From: Triangularia verruculosa
Taxonomy: Eukaryota > Ascomycota > Sordariomycetes > Sordariales > Podosporaceae
Length of the DNA: 64,000 bases
NCBI GenBank assembly: GCA_033296885.1
Contig: MU863981.1
Coordinates: 62,001-126,000, forward strand
Direction of reading: 5' to 3'
Shown: positions 34,719 to 45,630 of the stretch, one piece after another
Position numbering within the stretch: the stretch's first letter is position 1
Layout: each line of letters opens with the position of its first letter
Position numbers and translations under genes: made by a program
Notes under the pieces: generated by a model
The model's database searches: none
The model's input: the letters and a program-made list of their open reading frames with translations, nothing else
What the model was told of the DNA's origin: nothing

Positions 34719-36016
34719 TTATTTGCCCTTCTCAAGAGTAGGAAAGTCGGCAAAAGCCAACTCGTACGCGAACGCCAGCGTGAGCTTCACGTGCTGGATC
34801 ATGTGGTCAAACGACAAATACTTAATCAGATCATCAGTAGTGTGGATGTGATTGTCCGAGTACTCGAACGCCGACTCGATAACGAAGGCAGACGGATACC
34901 CAGCCTTGGAGGCAGAAGCGTGATCAGAGCAAGCGTAGCCGCACTTGGTCTCAACAAACGGAATGTCACAGTACTATGTCTGTCAGTGATAACTCTTACA
35001 GGCCAAAAACAGCGGAAACATACCTCGGTGATAATCTTCTTGATAAACTCGGTGAGATTGGGGTCAACAAAGTCGACAATGACACCAACACTCTCGGGCA
35101 AGCCCGCCTGGATGGTTCGGGTAATGAAGCCCGTCATGTCCTGCTGAAGCATAGCCTTGACGTCGCGGCGCTCCCTCTCGTAAGCAGAAAAGATGGCCTG
35201 GCTACCAAGCAAGCCACCTTCCTCGGCGCTGTACCAGTGGAACTCGAGTGTGTTGGGGTGCTTGCCCTTGACGATGTCCTTGGACTGGAGGATAACCCGA
35301 AGAGCTTCAAGAATCGTCACAGTACCGCTTCCGTCATCGTCGGCACCGGGGGCGGCAAGGACGCTCGGAAGGAAGAGGTTGATGGAATCCTGATGAGCAC
35401 CGATAACGACCGTTTGGTTGGTCTTACCAGGAATAGTGGCAATGATACTGTGCTGGCCCCAGGGGTGCTTGAAGTGCTTCGCCGTCACCCACTTCTCCGC
35501 GCCGGCCTCCTTGATCGTGTCTTGAACCTTCCCAAGCAACCACTCGCTGGATTGGCGGCCCCAATCGGACTTGTAGTATCGCGTGTGAAACGATGTAAAC
35601 TTTTCGAGGTTCTTTTCGAGGTTGGACTTGGAGAGCTGGGCCATCAGTGGCTTCACTTCTTTTTGGTACGCAGGCTTCTTGGGGAAGACAGCCTTCTTTT
35701 TGGAAGGGGCGGCCATGGCATTGAGTGTAGCGCCGAGGTCAGGATGATCGGTGATATCGAAGAAGTTGATACCCCCCTGGATAGAGAAGTCAGCGTTGGA
35801 CAGAGGTCATAGCTGTCTAGAATAGTTGGATTGGCATACCCGGCGCAGCTCCCATTTCTCATCCTCTGTTACCCATCTCGTGTTGCCAGGCGAAAGCTCG
35901 ATGTGATATGTAGCGGCTTCGGCCTTCTCATGCAACATTGGTCGCTGTTGATCGCCAGCGGTGTTAAACCGGGCGCTCACTGCTGGAAGCAGAAGCGCAA
36001 GTAATGAAGCCTTCAT
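34719..36016 (-). CDS. Secreted M28 leucine aminopeptidase (Lap1-like)
   Basis: Three exons: 36016-35840, 35776-35024 and 34973-34719 (introns 63 and 50 nt); 394 residues, the normal length for fungal Lap1. A signal peptide (1 to about 15) and a propeptide (to about 80) precede the mature peptidase. The two-zinc site is complete: His187 and Asp189-type residues in GAHQDS, the bridging Asp in GADDDGSG (205-207), the Glu pair in SAEEGG (244-245), Asp272 in QQDMTGF and His328 in CSDHASA. Cys321 and Cys325 can form the family disulfide. It would remove N-terminal residues from peptides outside the cell. Exon 3 was found by extending past the last long frame through a short intron; it supplies the final zinc ligand and the TAA at 34721-34719. 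Confidence 0.94.
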
Positions 36017-37031
36017 CGCGACGTCTGTGTGTATGAAACCGATATTTGGAAAGGAATTGGACGGGAAACAAATGCAAAAGGACGGCCAGAAGCTTTCAAG
36101 TACAGAGGTTGAGCAGGAGGAGGAGGTTGGTGTTTATGGATGCATTCAGCTCTGAGCTGTCGCAACGGGTACCTGGGAGCTCAGTTGGTCAGCAGATCAG
36201 CTGACCAATCACAGCTCCCGAAGGCTGTCACAACACCTTCCCTTGTCTAATTAGCCTGCCATGTTGACTAACATGTTTCCCAGGTTGAAAAGAACGGTGA
36301 AGTTTTGACGCCTTGGGTAAGAAGGGGCTGCCTATGAAGATGACTTTCAGTAGGTGCTCAACAGACGCTACTGTCGGTTTGGTGGTGACTGGTGAGCGGT
36401 GACTAACTATCAAGCCATCGTTCCTGGGCCGAGATCAACGACAACTGGAAACACCTGAAGGCAGTCCGAAAAGAGTCCCACCCAGCTGCAAGCTATCCAT
36501 GTAGCTGCAGCTGCCCCAGCTTCCCCAGATTTCATTCCGATCCCGTCGCCGGCGCTCCGGTCAGGAACATGCCGACGGTGGGAAGCTGACGTCATGTTTC
36601 AGACATCAAGGTGCGAGCCCCGGCAGCCTCAATCCTCACCTCTTGGCAAGCCACGCAAGCTCGTATGGGGTGTCACGTCCTCGACAGAAAACCTGGTAGG
36701 CGCTTTCTACTATTTTAGAGGCGTGACTGTGTGGGATCGACCCGCCCGCCTTGGATTTTGGCTTTCGGTGCGCTGGAGAGTGATGTCTCGAGCGTCGATT
36801 TAGTGGACAGTTGGCACGGTTGATGACAAGACCTGTCGTCATGAAGCGCAGCTGGTTACGACTCTTCCTCTTGGGGGCTGTCATAGCTGTTGTCGATGAT
36901 TTAATTGTGATATTTTCATTGCAGCGCTTTTTGGACCCAAAATTGGATCAATATCAGAGTATTTGGAAACCCGAAGACTGGCTCCTCAGTGATTTGAACA
37001 GCCCCTGAAGCCCCTGAAAGCCGCTGTCACC
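36017..37031. other. Divergent promoter, 1.0 kb
   Basis: Between the aminopeptidase (minus) and the phospholipase-D-like gene (plus). Short frames only. An inverted pair around CAGCTGACCAATCACAGC occurs near 36,190-36,215. Confidence 0.5.
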
Positions 37032-39057
37032 ATGACGAAGCACCAAATTGACTTGGACAACAACACCATCAGCGATCGTCTTCTCCACTTCTGCAGCTCC
37101 CCTCACAGCGTCTCGTCTCTCATTGCTGAAGATCCTACGCTGAGTTCACAAGATGCATGGGACAAATTGTACGGAAAGGATGCAATAAAGAATGCAGACA
37201 AGCAGGAAAATGGACAAGCAACTGAAGCAGTAGATACACACCACACGGACTTGGACAAGGCAGCAAAGTGTGGGAAATGGGGAGATACGAAACCCAGCGA
37301 GCTCTTCTTGAAGGTAAGTTAAAAACGGGAGGTCAAAGAGGGTTCACAGCTAACAAAGGCCAGATATATCACGATGCGCTGTGTACGCTTGACGAGGACC
37401 CCTCTCGTGGAATGGTCAGCCCATCCCTGATGGGCTCCTGCGGCACAATCCCCTTGTCCATTATCTCCACGTAAGTTTGTCTCTTTGGGCTTTGCCGATG
37501 AGCAGGCTCTAACTTGCAAACAGCATACCCGACATCTGTCGGCACATTGCCAATGTCATTGTGCGCGCTCAAACCGAGGTCTTTCTGGCAACAAATTACT
37601 GGCAAAATGGTGCTGCATCTGCTTACATCACCGAAGCCATTCGCGAGCTTGATCGCCGTGTAGCTGCCGGGGGAGGTCCTAAGGTGAAGGTCAAGATCTT
37701 GTATGACCGGGGCAGTCCGAAGCAAGTATTTGAACCTCGCTATTTCGTCTCGGAGAAAGACTTCACCGGGCCAAACGTCAATCTACCTCCCCGGTCAGAG
37801 ATTCCAAATCTCGAGATGGAGGTCGTCAACTACCACCAGCCAGTCATGGGAACCTTCCACGCTAAGTACGTGGTCGTCGACCGCAAGATCGCCCTTCTTC
37901 AGAGCAACAATGTCCAGGACAACGACAACCTAGAGATGATGATCCATCTAGAAGGCCCCATCGTAGATTCCTTCGTCGACGTCGCATTGCTATCCTGGGG
38001 CAAGCCATGGGATGGTTTTACCGAAGTGGAAGGAGAGATCCAAGAAGCCAACGGAACCATCACAACAGTATCCAACAGCCACAACCCCATACCCGACATC
38101 ACCAACCTCCATATCGGCGACAACAACCTCCACACCCCCTCCCACCCTCACTACGACCCAGACATCGCCTCCGAAGTCGCCCGCTTCACCACCTTCCTCA
38201 CCCCAACCCCAAACAAAACCCACCTCGACGCAGTCAACACCCTCCTCAACCACACCACCAACCCCTCCCTTCCCCCTGACCCATCCCTCCCCCCCAACCC
38301 ACCCCCAGAAGAAACCTTCACCCCTTACCTCCCCCACCACCCCCCCTCCCCCTGTCCCATCGCCCTCGTCACCCGAAGCCCCTACGGCAAACCAACCCAC
38401 CACTCCCTCCCCAACCCCCAAAACGCCTCCTGGCTCTCCGCCCTCAAACACGCCAAAAAATCCATCTTGATCCAATCCCCCACCCTAAACGCTTCACCCC
38501 TCCTCACAGCCATCATCTCCGCCTGTGAACGCGGGGTACAAGTAACATGCTACATCTGCCTGGGGTACAACGACGCAGGCGAGCTCCTCCCGCATCAGAA
38601 CGGGCACAACGAAAAAGTCGCTTTCGACCTCTACCGCGCCCTCTCCCCCGAGGCTAAAAAACGGCTGAAGTACTACTGGTACGTCGCCAAGGACCAGACT
38701 GTACCGATAGTGCAGTCGAAGCGAAAAAGGTCGTGCCATATCAAGATTATGATTGTGGACGGCGAGGTGGGGATCGTGGGGAATGGGAATCAGGATACGC
38801 AGAGCTGGTTCCATTCGTGCGAGGTTAATGTTTTGGTGGATAGCCCGGAGGTGGTGGGGGGGTGGGTGAGGGGGTTGGGGAGGAATCAGAATACGGGGGT
38901 GTATGGACGGCTGGATGAGATTGAGGGGGTTTGGAGGGATAGAGAGGGAAGAGAGGCCGAGGGGGCGATTGGGCCGGGGGCGGGGGGTGGTGGGATGGGG
39001 TGGGTTAAGGGGTTGGTTGGGGCTGTGAGGAGGGTGAAGGGGACAGGAGGGTTTTAG
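37032..39057 (+). CDS. Phospholipase D/nuclease superfamily protein
   Basis: Three exons: 37032-37313, 37364-37470 and 37524-39057 (introns 50 and 53 nt); 640 residues. Two HKD half-sites are present: HAKYVVVDRKIALLQSNN beginning near residue 242 and CHIKIMIVDGEVGIVGNGNQD with its His near 535. Both keep His, Lys and Asp plus the trailing Asn. PLD-type enzymes use the paired histidines to cleave a phosphodiester, in phospholipids or nucleic acids; which applies here is open. The architecture (about 240 residues before HKD1, a long Pro/Thr-rich insert at about 325-400) fits the fungal PLD-like phosphatidylserine/cardiolipin synthase-like group. No transmembrane segment or signal peptide is clear. 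The final 300 nt switch to G-rich codons. Confidence 0.88.
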
Positions 39058-39313
39058 AAGGTGTGAACAGGAGGCAAGAAGGTGAAGCTGTGGCCGTGGT
39101 TGCTAATGGTTTGGGATAAAACGTGTTTAGAGGTTATTCTCTGATGTGTGTTTGACAGTTTACTCTATATAGCACTGTCTATTAGAATTATCTTTACAAG
39201 ACTCTTTCGTATGTCTAACACCGGATAATCGAACAAGATCGACCAACAAATTCTACAAAATACCCTAGAATCTCATGTCCTCGGTTCAACCCCCCATATG
39301 CCAGATCTGCCTT

Positions 39314-42248
39314 TCATTCCTCGGCCTTCCGCTTAGCGCCTGCAACCTGAGCGCCATCCACCGTCCCCTTCGGCGGCGCACGCTTCCCAGAACCCTCGCC
39401 CTGATTAAGACGCAGATGCCGCATGCTCGTGATCTTCTCAAAGTCATCCCCCAGGAGCACCTTCAGCTTGCCCTGGTCAAACTTGCTGAACTCGTCCCAC
39501 GCCTGAGAGAACCGGTCGGTCCAGTCCTTCTTCGCCTTCGCGCCCGTGTCAACCTTCTTTGTGACGATGAGTGTGTACGGGCTTCCCTGGGCATGTGTCT
39601 GACACTGGCACCTCAGCGGCAGGCCACTGACATATCCCTCTACGTGCCGACGTCTTTTCTCGGCTGCAGAGAACTGCCAAGTGCGCTGCCCTGATGCTAG
39701 AAAGCGATTCAGGGCCGCGCAATCGCCACAACGGCAACTTACCGGACCCTGGCCGCTGTAATCCTGTTCACCGGTCGGTTCCTTTCCTACCTGCTTTTCT
39801 AGGTATGCCTCGAAGATGGCAAGCGCAACTTGTTGATAACGCGGCGTGGACAAAGGCACGTCAACGCTATCTAGTTTGGAGATCAGCTCGCGGACGAAGG
39901 GGATCCAGAGGTAATGATACTCTGCCGGTGGGACTTGAGCGATTTCGGAGACAACCTTGAGGGAAAGGCGCCTTGCTAGGTCGTCCCACTTGAGCTGAAC
40001 ACAGCGGGCCAAACAGTGTGCCAAAAGCTCGGCGTTGATGTACATCTCGGGATGTTGGTGTGCGCAGTTCCGGACAGTCCCCATGTCGCGCCAACTGTAA
40101 CTGCGGGTCTTGGAAGCATTGTACTCAACCTCTGCAGCTTCCTTGGTGCGGAGTTTGGTGACAGACAAGATGTCCAATGCGGATCTGAGGAGAGGCTCGC
40201 AGAGTTCCACAGTAATGGCCTCGTCAAAGACACTGACGATTCGCATGAGAGCGCTCAATGCAAATGGAGTCAGGGCAACCTGCTTCTCAATGGCGGGGAT
40301 CAACCTACACGTGAAGTTAGCCTGCTGTTCAAACCGATATTTGCAAAAGTATCGTCTTGCCTGGTCTTCAAATACTCGATATCGTGGTATTCCTTGACCA
40401 TTGTGACAATCGCGCTGCCACACGCGATCGTCGCCTTTGGACCGAGACATGCTTCTATAGAAGCGGGAACGACTTCTTCGGCTGCCCACTTGATAATCTG
40501 AGTGTTATGAGGAGTTTTGCTCGGTACTCCAAGCACGGTCAATAGTTGCATCCGGTTTCCAACTGCATGAAGGGCAAGGTTTTGGGCGAGACTAAACAAT
40601 GTCAGAAACTAGCTGCTTTTGCCTTATCCCTGCGTATCCCATACCTGTCTTTGATTTTGGTAAAGTCGAACGAGTCCTCAGCTGCCGCCTTCCTGACGAG
40701 TTCGAATAGGGGCGCCCCAAGCTTGGTCTTGAACCACTTCAAAGACTTGCCAAACAGCTCGTACTCACGATGCTCGAGAACAGCAGCCACAAATTGCAGC
40801 GCCAGTTGTTCATTGAAGCCTGGTGGTTTTGGTGAAACAAGTCGAGAGGGAGACAAACCGCCAACCGGTACCAGTGTGTCGCTGAGACTCCCTAAGGGCA
40901 CAGAATCGTTAGCTTCGTACGAAGAAAGAGATGGCATGTTGCATACCTCATTGCCAGTGAAGCCCGTATAGTCCTCCTCGCCGCGTGCGGCATTCTCGAA
41001 AGGGTCCTCGTAGTCCTGAATTAGGTTCTTCTCTACGTCACCCTCTCTGAGCTCCATGTTCTCGCGTAGGGTCTGTCCGTCGGTTGTGACGAGCCTCTTA
41101 ATAGAGAAGTCTGTTTCATAGACATCATAAAATGAATGCCACTCATCGTTACCGCCTTCTTCCCCATACTCGTCCTCACCTTCATCCTCGCCATCCTCAT
41201 CATATCCCCAGCGCCGGTGGCCGTAATTGTCAAAGCCGTCCTTGTCACAACCACCGTGTTCCTTCTTCTCAAGCACACCCAGAAACAAGCTAACGTTTTC
41301 GCTATCACATACATCTTTCAAGCAACGCATCCGGGTCAAGTCGGCGCTTTTCAAGCTGTGAAGTGAAAGGTTGGCCTCGGTGTATGTGTGGTCCAGCATA
41401 TAATAGAGGTGGTCAGGTTCCTTATCAGTGCTGCTGGGCCTCCGAGACTCCAGCCATGCATGCAATGCATTTCGAACACCATCCAGCCCCGGTTCGTTCA
41501 TTGCAGCTGACGGGCGTTGCACCTGTTGCGAAATGGCCAGGTTGAAGGTTAGAACCCAGCGGATGCCTGAGGTAACCGGCAAAACCTCGTGGGTGACATC
41601 CGAGAACCAGCATGCCATGGATGGCTGTGTTTCTGAAGTCTTGAAGATCTTGGTGACATCGCGATGCTTTACGACAAGGTCACCACCTTGGTGCGCAGAA
41701 GGGAGACCAATGACAAGGGTGCCAAACATGCCCGGAATCTTTTCGGTACTGTAGATTGATGTCAGCTTCCAAGTCATGGAAAGACGTCAAGGAGAAAGAT
41801 CATCTCGGACTCGCTCAGTATGAGGCTTGAACATGGCGCCCTTCCCGTAGATCAACATCTTGTACAGTTCGGCTGTCACCGGAGCAGTAATGCCCAGTTT
41901 GTGGGCCACCCATTTGCAGGCGACATTGATGGTGGCACCCCATTTGGGATCGAGGTCTAGTTGAGCTGCATCCAGTTCCCAAGTGTTTCGCACCGATGTG
42001 TCGACAAAGGTCTCACTGCCCTTGCCATAGGGTGCTTGACGCGCTTTCTCAATCAGTTGCCGGGCTGTGGTCTCCTGCAGAGGATACGTGACATGGCCAA
42101 CATCGTGAACGCGTATCGGCTTGAGGGCAGGTTGTAGAAGGTTGGCGAATGCTGCAAAGCTCCCGTCTGCCTTGATTCCGTCCAAGGCCTCACAGAGTTT
42201 TTTCCCGATCTTGTTGGCGGGCGGTTTGGCTGAGATGGGCGTGTCCAT
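39314..42248 (-). CDS. 2-oxoglutarate/Fe(II) oxygenase, possible frameshift
   Basis: Exons 42248-41815, 41748-40645, 40591-40376 and 40304-39314 give a continuous 914-residue frame. The first intron (41749-41814) has a GCGAGT donor, i.e. GC-AG, and splits the codon of the iron-ligand Asp; splicing yields KPHTDTEKIPGMFGTL with His143 and Asp145. The second His is in DVTHEVLP (about 198) and the 2-oxoglutarate Arg in SGIRWVLTF (about 208). An acidic spacer (about 325-350) follows. Inside exon 2, positions 40946-40892 form a textbook 55-nt intron (GTATGC, GCTAAC, TTAG). Removing it creates the family motif GNEGVSATHWYR but shifts the frame. A single missing base near 40,842-40,855 would restore LP-SRLVSPKPPGF. 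So either a real frameshift or an assembly indel is likely. The C-terminal half is helical, with a Cys-rich CRCGDC. Confidence 0.78.
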
Positions 42249-42825
42249 GATGGCGGCACGAGATGAGTTGACAGAGCTAACCGATCTCGAGCAGATGGTT
42301 GATTCTTTGGTTGAGAAAAAGATATGGGGATATAAGGTTTGGTGTGGTTGCGTGGTGGTGGGACGTGGACTTCATCGGATGGAAGTCGCGTGGTCGCGTG
42401 ACCTCGTGTCGATGCTCATTTTAAATAAAGTTCCTTTTCCTTTCCAAGCATCCATGCCTGCTTCACAATCACGACACCTGGCGGCCAGTGTCAATGACAT
42501 CCTGGCGTATCTCCACTAACATCAAGACGAATCCCTCTTGGCTTTGTATAGGTACTTTGACACATATTGTCCCTTATCTAGCCTTCAAGCCACATCAAAG
42601 ACTTTGCGATGCACGAGGACATTTCTTCAACGCCAATCAGGCGCCTTACGTCAAAGGCCGGAAAAGCACTGGAATATGGTTTGCCGGACTGAAGGGCAAG
42701 GCCCGCAAAATAGTGTTTGGAAACCCTTTGACCACACAAAAGTCTAGGATAGAATTGCGGGCAAATTCCACAACACTCCTTCATCTGACCCATCGTCTCC
42801 TTTGGTCTTCAGTCACTTCGTCAAC
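42249..42825. other. Divergent promoter region
   Basis: Between the oxygenase (minus) and the F-box-like gene (plus). No gene is recognised. Confidence 0.55.
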
Positions 42826-44339
42826 ATGGAGCATATCGCCAGTCCTTCCGGTTTTCACTGGGACACTCTGCCAGCCGAAATCCGCCTCATGATCCTTGAA
42901 ACAGCTACGGAGAGAAAGTACCCCGGCTGCAAGTGGTCTTTCCTTGCATCGGTCTGCAAAGAATGGCAGCTCATGGTGGAAAAGCGAAATTTCGAACGCT
43001 TGAACCTACGAGAGTCTTGCATGAAAGACTTTGGACGCATCATCCAACGCCAACGAGAACTCGTCCGTCACATCTGCTTCAACGTCGAATCGCCAGACAG
43101 GTGCCTATCCTGTGGAATTCCCGGGTGTAGACGCGCGAGTAGCATTACGTTCGCTATTGGTCTCCACAACCTATTCGGAATTCTCAGCACATGGTCACTT
43201 TCGAAGGGATTGACGTTGGAACTCAACACATATGCTCCAAGCAGCGTCTACCGAGTGCGCGAGGATGATATCAAGCTCTGGGGTGAGAGACGGGGCATTG
43301 AGGAAGAGAATCCTTGGGATCACTTTAGGAGGCCATCAGTAGGCCGCCGATCTGACTCGCATCTGAAATATAGCCTAGAGTCCCTTCCAACTGTTGAAAG
43401 CGTCACTTGTTTCATCATACCTCGACAGTTGCGCCGTGATCTGTGGATAGAGAATATGTGGCAGATACTATCTACGCTCCCTTGTCTGGAGCACTTGATC
43501 TATGAGCCATGGCAGGCATCGACCAGGTATAAAGTCAAGATCCGAGATGACTGTACGTATTGACTTTGATCCCAACAACCACACACACGCACATCTCTTG
43601 CATTTGGCTAACTACCCAATGTCTGAGTGCAGTGTTACAACATTACCTGAACACCGAGACGTTTCCCGTGGCGCTCAGAAAGGTGTCAGTATTCGAAGAA
43701 TCCGGCGACGAGATTTCCGGGCGCACACGGGGTCTACCTGAATCAGAAAAAAGAGCCGCGGATCGGAGGCTCGCAGAACGGCAACTCGCCGCCGCTTTCG
43801 CCTCAAGAAGCCTCACTCCTGACGAACTATCACTCTCCTACATCATCGACGCGCAGGATTTCTTCAAGACGTGCCAACCAACATGGACTTGGCAGTCGTT
43901 AGAGTCGTTGTCACTGACCTCAAAGCAGCTCAGATTCACAGTGGACCGAAAGGATCTAGATAAGCTGCTTCTCGAGGCTGGTAAGACTGCACTGTGCATG
44001 CCGAAATTGAAAACCTTGGTGCTATGGAGCGGCGAAAACGATGCATGTGCGTTCATATACCAGACGAGGAACGACCATGCTTCGATTACGTGGCGTGGCA
44101 CATGGGGTATGGAGTTCAGCCCTGCGGTGGTCGATTTGTGGCGGCGTGTGGCCTTTGAGGGCCACAGCCGTCATGCACTTCGGGTCAATAGGGAGAACAT
44201 TGATGCCATTATCCAGTGCAGAGGCGATGCTATCCACCATTTGGAGCTGCCTTGTGAAGTCGTTTCTCCAGCTTCGCTCCGGCACATGCGAAAGGAATCA
44301 GGGTCCAACAGCGCAGGGATGGGCCTCGTACAGACCTAG
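42826..44339 (+). CDS. F-box-like protein
   Basis: Two exons, 42826-43552 and 43633-44339, with an 80-nt intron; 477 residues. The N-terminal FHWDTLPAEIRLMILETATE, followed by WSFLASVCKEWQLMVEKRNFERLNL (about 8-60), matches the fungal F-box consensus (LPxEIRxxIL...VCKxW). The rest has scattered leucine-rich strands (LPTVESVTCFIIPRQLRRDL, MPKLKTLVLWSG) typical of proteins of this kind that present substrates to SCF ubiquitin ligases. Target unknown. A CLSCGIPGC pair of cysteine motifs at about 98-108 is unusual. Such F-box genes are numerous and fast-evolving in these fungi. The start was chosen as the first ATG of the frame with an acceptable context. Confidence 0.78.
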
Positions 44340-44424
44340 ATAGCGACTCTCTCTCAGCATCAGTTCACGGCCATTCAGGGCCTTTTACTTCGAGTCTCTA
44401 GGTAGTCTCCCATTCGCAATGCCA

Positions 44425-45366
44425 TCACCTCTCACCCAAAGCCCCCGACCCTTTCAGCACTGCATCCCAAGGAAAGTCGTCAGCATCAAACACATGATGC
44501 CCGGCACAAACAGGATCCCTTATCAGCTCGGTCTCTCCATCCAGTAAGACCGGCTCATCCCTCTTCCCAATCAGCCTCTGCGCAAACACCATCTTTTTCG
44601 GATTCAAACTAAACTTCACCACAGGCTTCACATCGACCCTCATCCAAAACCCCTCCCCATTCCTCAAATGCAGCATCACCACCCCGCGGAATGACCTGAA
44701 AATCCCTTCTTTCTTCACCGGGCTCTCCGTCATGTCCCACGCCACCGAGTTCGCACCATCAACATGCTCATCATCCTGAGCCATGCAGCCATGAACCTCG
44801 GCTTGCCCCTCTTTGATTTCAATCCTCTCGACTGCCCAGCGTGGGGTAACACCTGCTGCGGGACCAAAAGTGGTATTGAACAGAGTCAGTGGGGCGGCTA
44901 TCTCGAAGGTGTTGGACTCTGTCCGGGAATGGGGCCGTCCGAGGAGGACAACGGGGGCGAAGTTTGCTACTATGGGGTCGGAGGCGGGCTTGGAGGGGAG
45001 GGATGGTTTGGAGTGGGCGCGGGCGTGGGTGAAGGTGAGCATTATTTCGGCGGAGGAGAAGCGGCTGGAGGAGTTGGCGGGGAAGCGGAAGGAGAAGTCT
45101 ATGGCTAGGAGGCAAGAGGGTTTGGAGTGGTAGAGGCCGTACTGGACGTGACGGAGGTAGGCGGAGTAGGAAGAGGGGGAGAGGTTGGAGTGCGTTGCTA
45201 GGGGGCGGTTGACGCGCGAGTTGTTTTTGATGGCGAGGGTTGGTGGGGAGGAGGGGTCGGGGACTAGGTCGACGGTGATGCCCCAGGGAGATCGTTCAGT
45301 CTCAGCGTCAAGTTGCTCGGGCTCAGCGGCATGAGCGGGGTTGAGTATGGGCTCTGGAGTGGTCAT
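44425..45366 (-). CDS. Unknown 313-residue protein, head-to-head with the CHAT protease gene
   Basis: A single-exon protein with no signal peptide or transmembrane segment. The first 25 residues are disordered and Pro/Glu-rich; the rest alternates short hydrophobic and polar runs, suggesting an all-beta fold (LLAIDFSFRFPANSSSRF, FEIAAPLTLFNTTF, MRVDVKPVVKFSLNP). The end pattern, KPVVKFSLNPKKMVF followed by DEPVLLDGETEL and FPWDAVL, looks conserved in style with a fungal family of unknown function, from memory only. It shares a 264-bp promoter with the TPR-CHAT gene and may be co-regulated with it. A protease substrate or partner role is inference. I cannot confirm any similarity to gasdermins, the known partner class of some fungal CHAT proteases. 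The codon composition flips near 44,840-44,900. Confidence 0.7.
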   Translation of the reverse strand: MTTPEPILNPAHAAEPEQLDAETERSPWGITVDLVPDPSSPPTLAIKNNSRVNRPLATHSNLSPSSYSAYLRHVQYGLYHSKPSCLLAIDFSFRFPANSSSRFSSAEIMLTFTHARAHSKPSLPSKPASDPIVANFAPVVLLGRPHSRTESNTFEIAAPLTLFNTTFGPAAGVTPRWAVERIEIKEGQAEVHGCMAQDDEHVDGANSVAWDMTESPVKKEGIFRSFRGVVMLHLRNGEGFWMRVDVKPVVKFSLNPKKMVFAQRLIGKRDEPVLLDGETELIRDPVCAGHHVFDADDFPWDAVLKGSGALGER

Positions 45367-45630
45367 GGTTGAAGGGCGCTATGATGAGGCGTGGTGGATG
45401 TAAACGAGTGCAGCTAGGTGCAACTGGGTGAGAAACTGTTTCGCAACTTGGCGTGGCTTCGCAGCTGTGGTTTGGCTGAAGGGAACGTAGGTGGTGACAG
45501 CCAGGATTTTTCAAAGTGTGACACTGCAGCTGTGTTGCGGCTGAGGGGTGTGCGTGATATATCCGCAACCGTTTCGCGCTACTCTCCCCACTCGTGGTCT
45601 CGGATCACACCTAGAACAAATCCAGCAGCA
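45367..45630. promoter_or_regulatory. Bidirectional promoter with a direct repeat
   Basis: This 264-bp gap separates the start codons of the 313-residue protein and the TPR-CHAT protease. An imperfect 22-bp direct repeat, GCAGCTGTGxTTxxGGCTGAxGGG-like, lies at 45461-45482 and 45526-45547. Each copy contains an E-box-like CAGCTG core. Confidence 0.45.

Noticed and set aside
39275..39300. GGTTCAACCCC, a tRNA B-box-like string
   Set aside because: No A box, acceptor-stem pairing or cloverleaf could be found around it.
44425..45366. Naming the 313-residue protein a gasdermin
   Set aside because: Only the gene neighbourhood suggests it; I cannot see a gasdermin-specific sequence signature, so function was left open.
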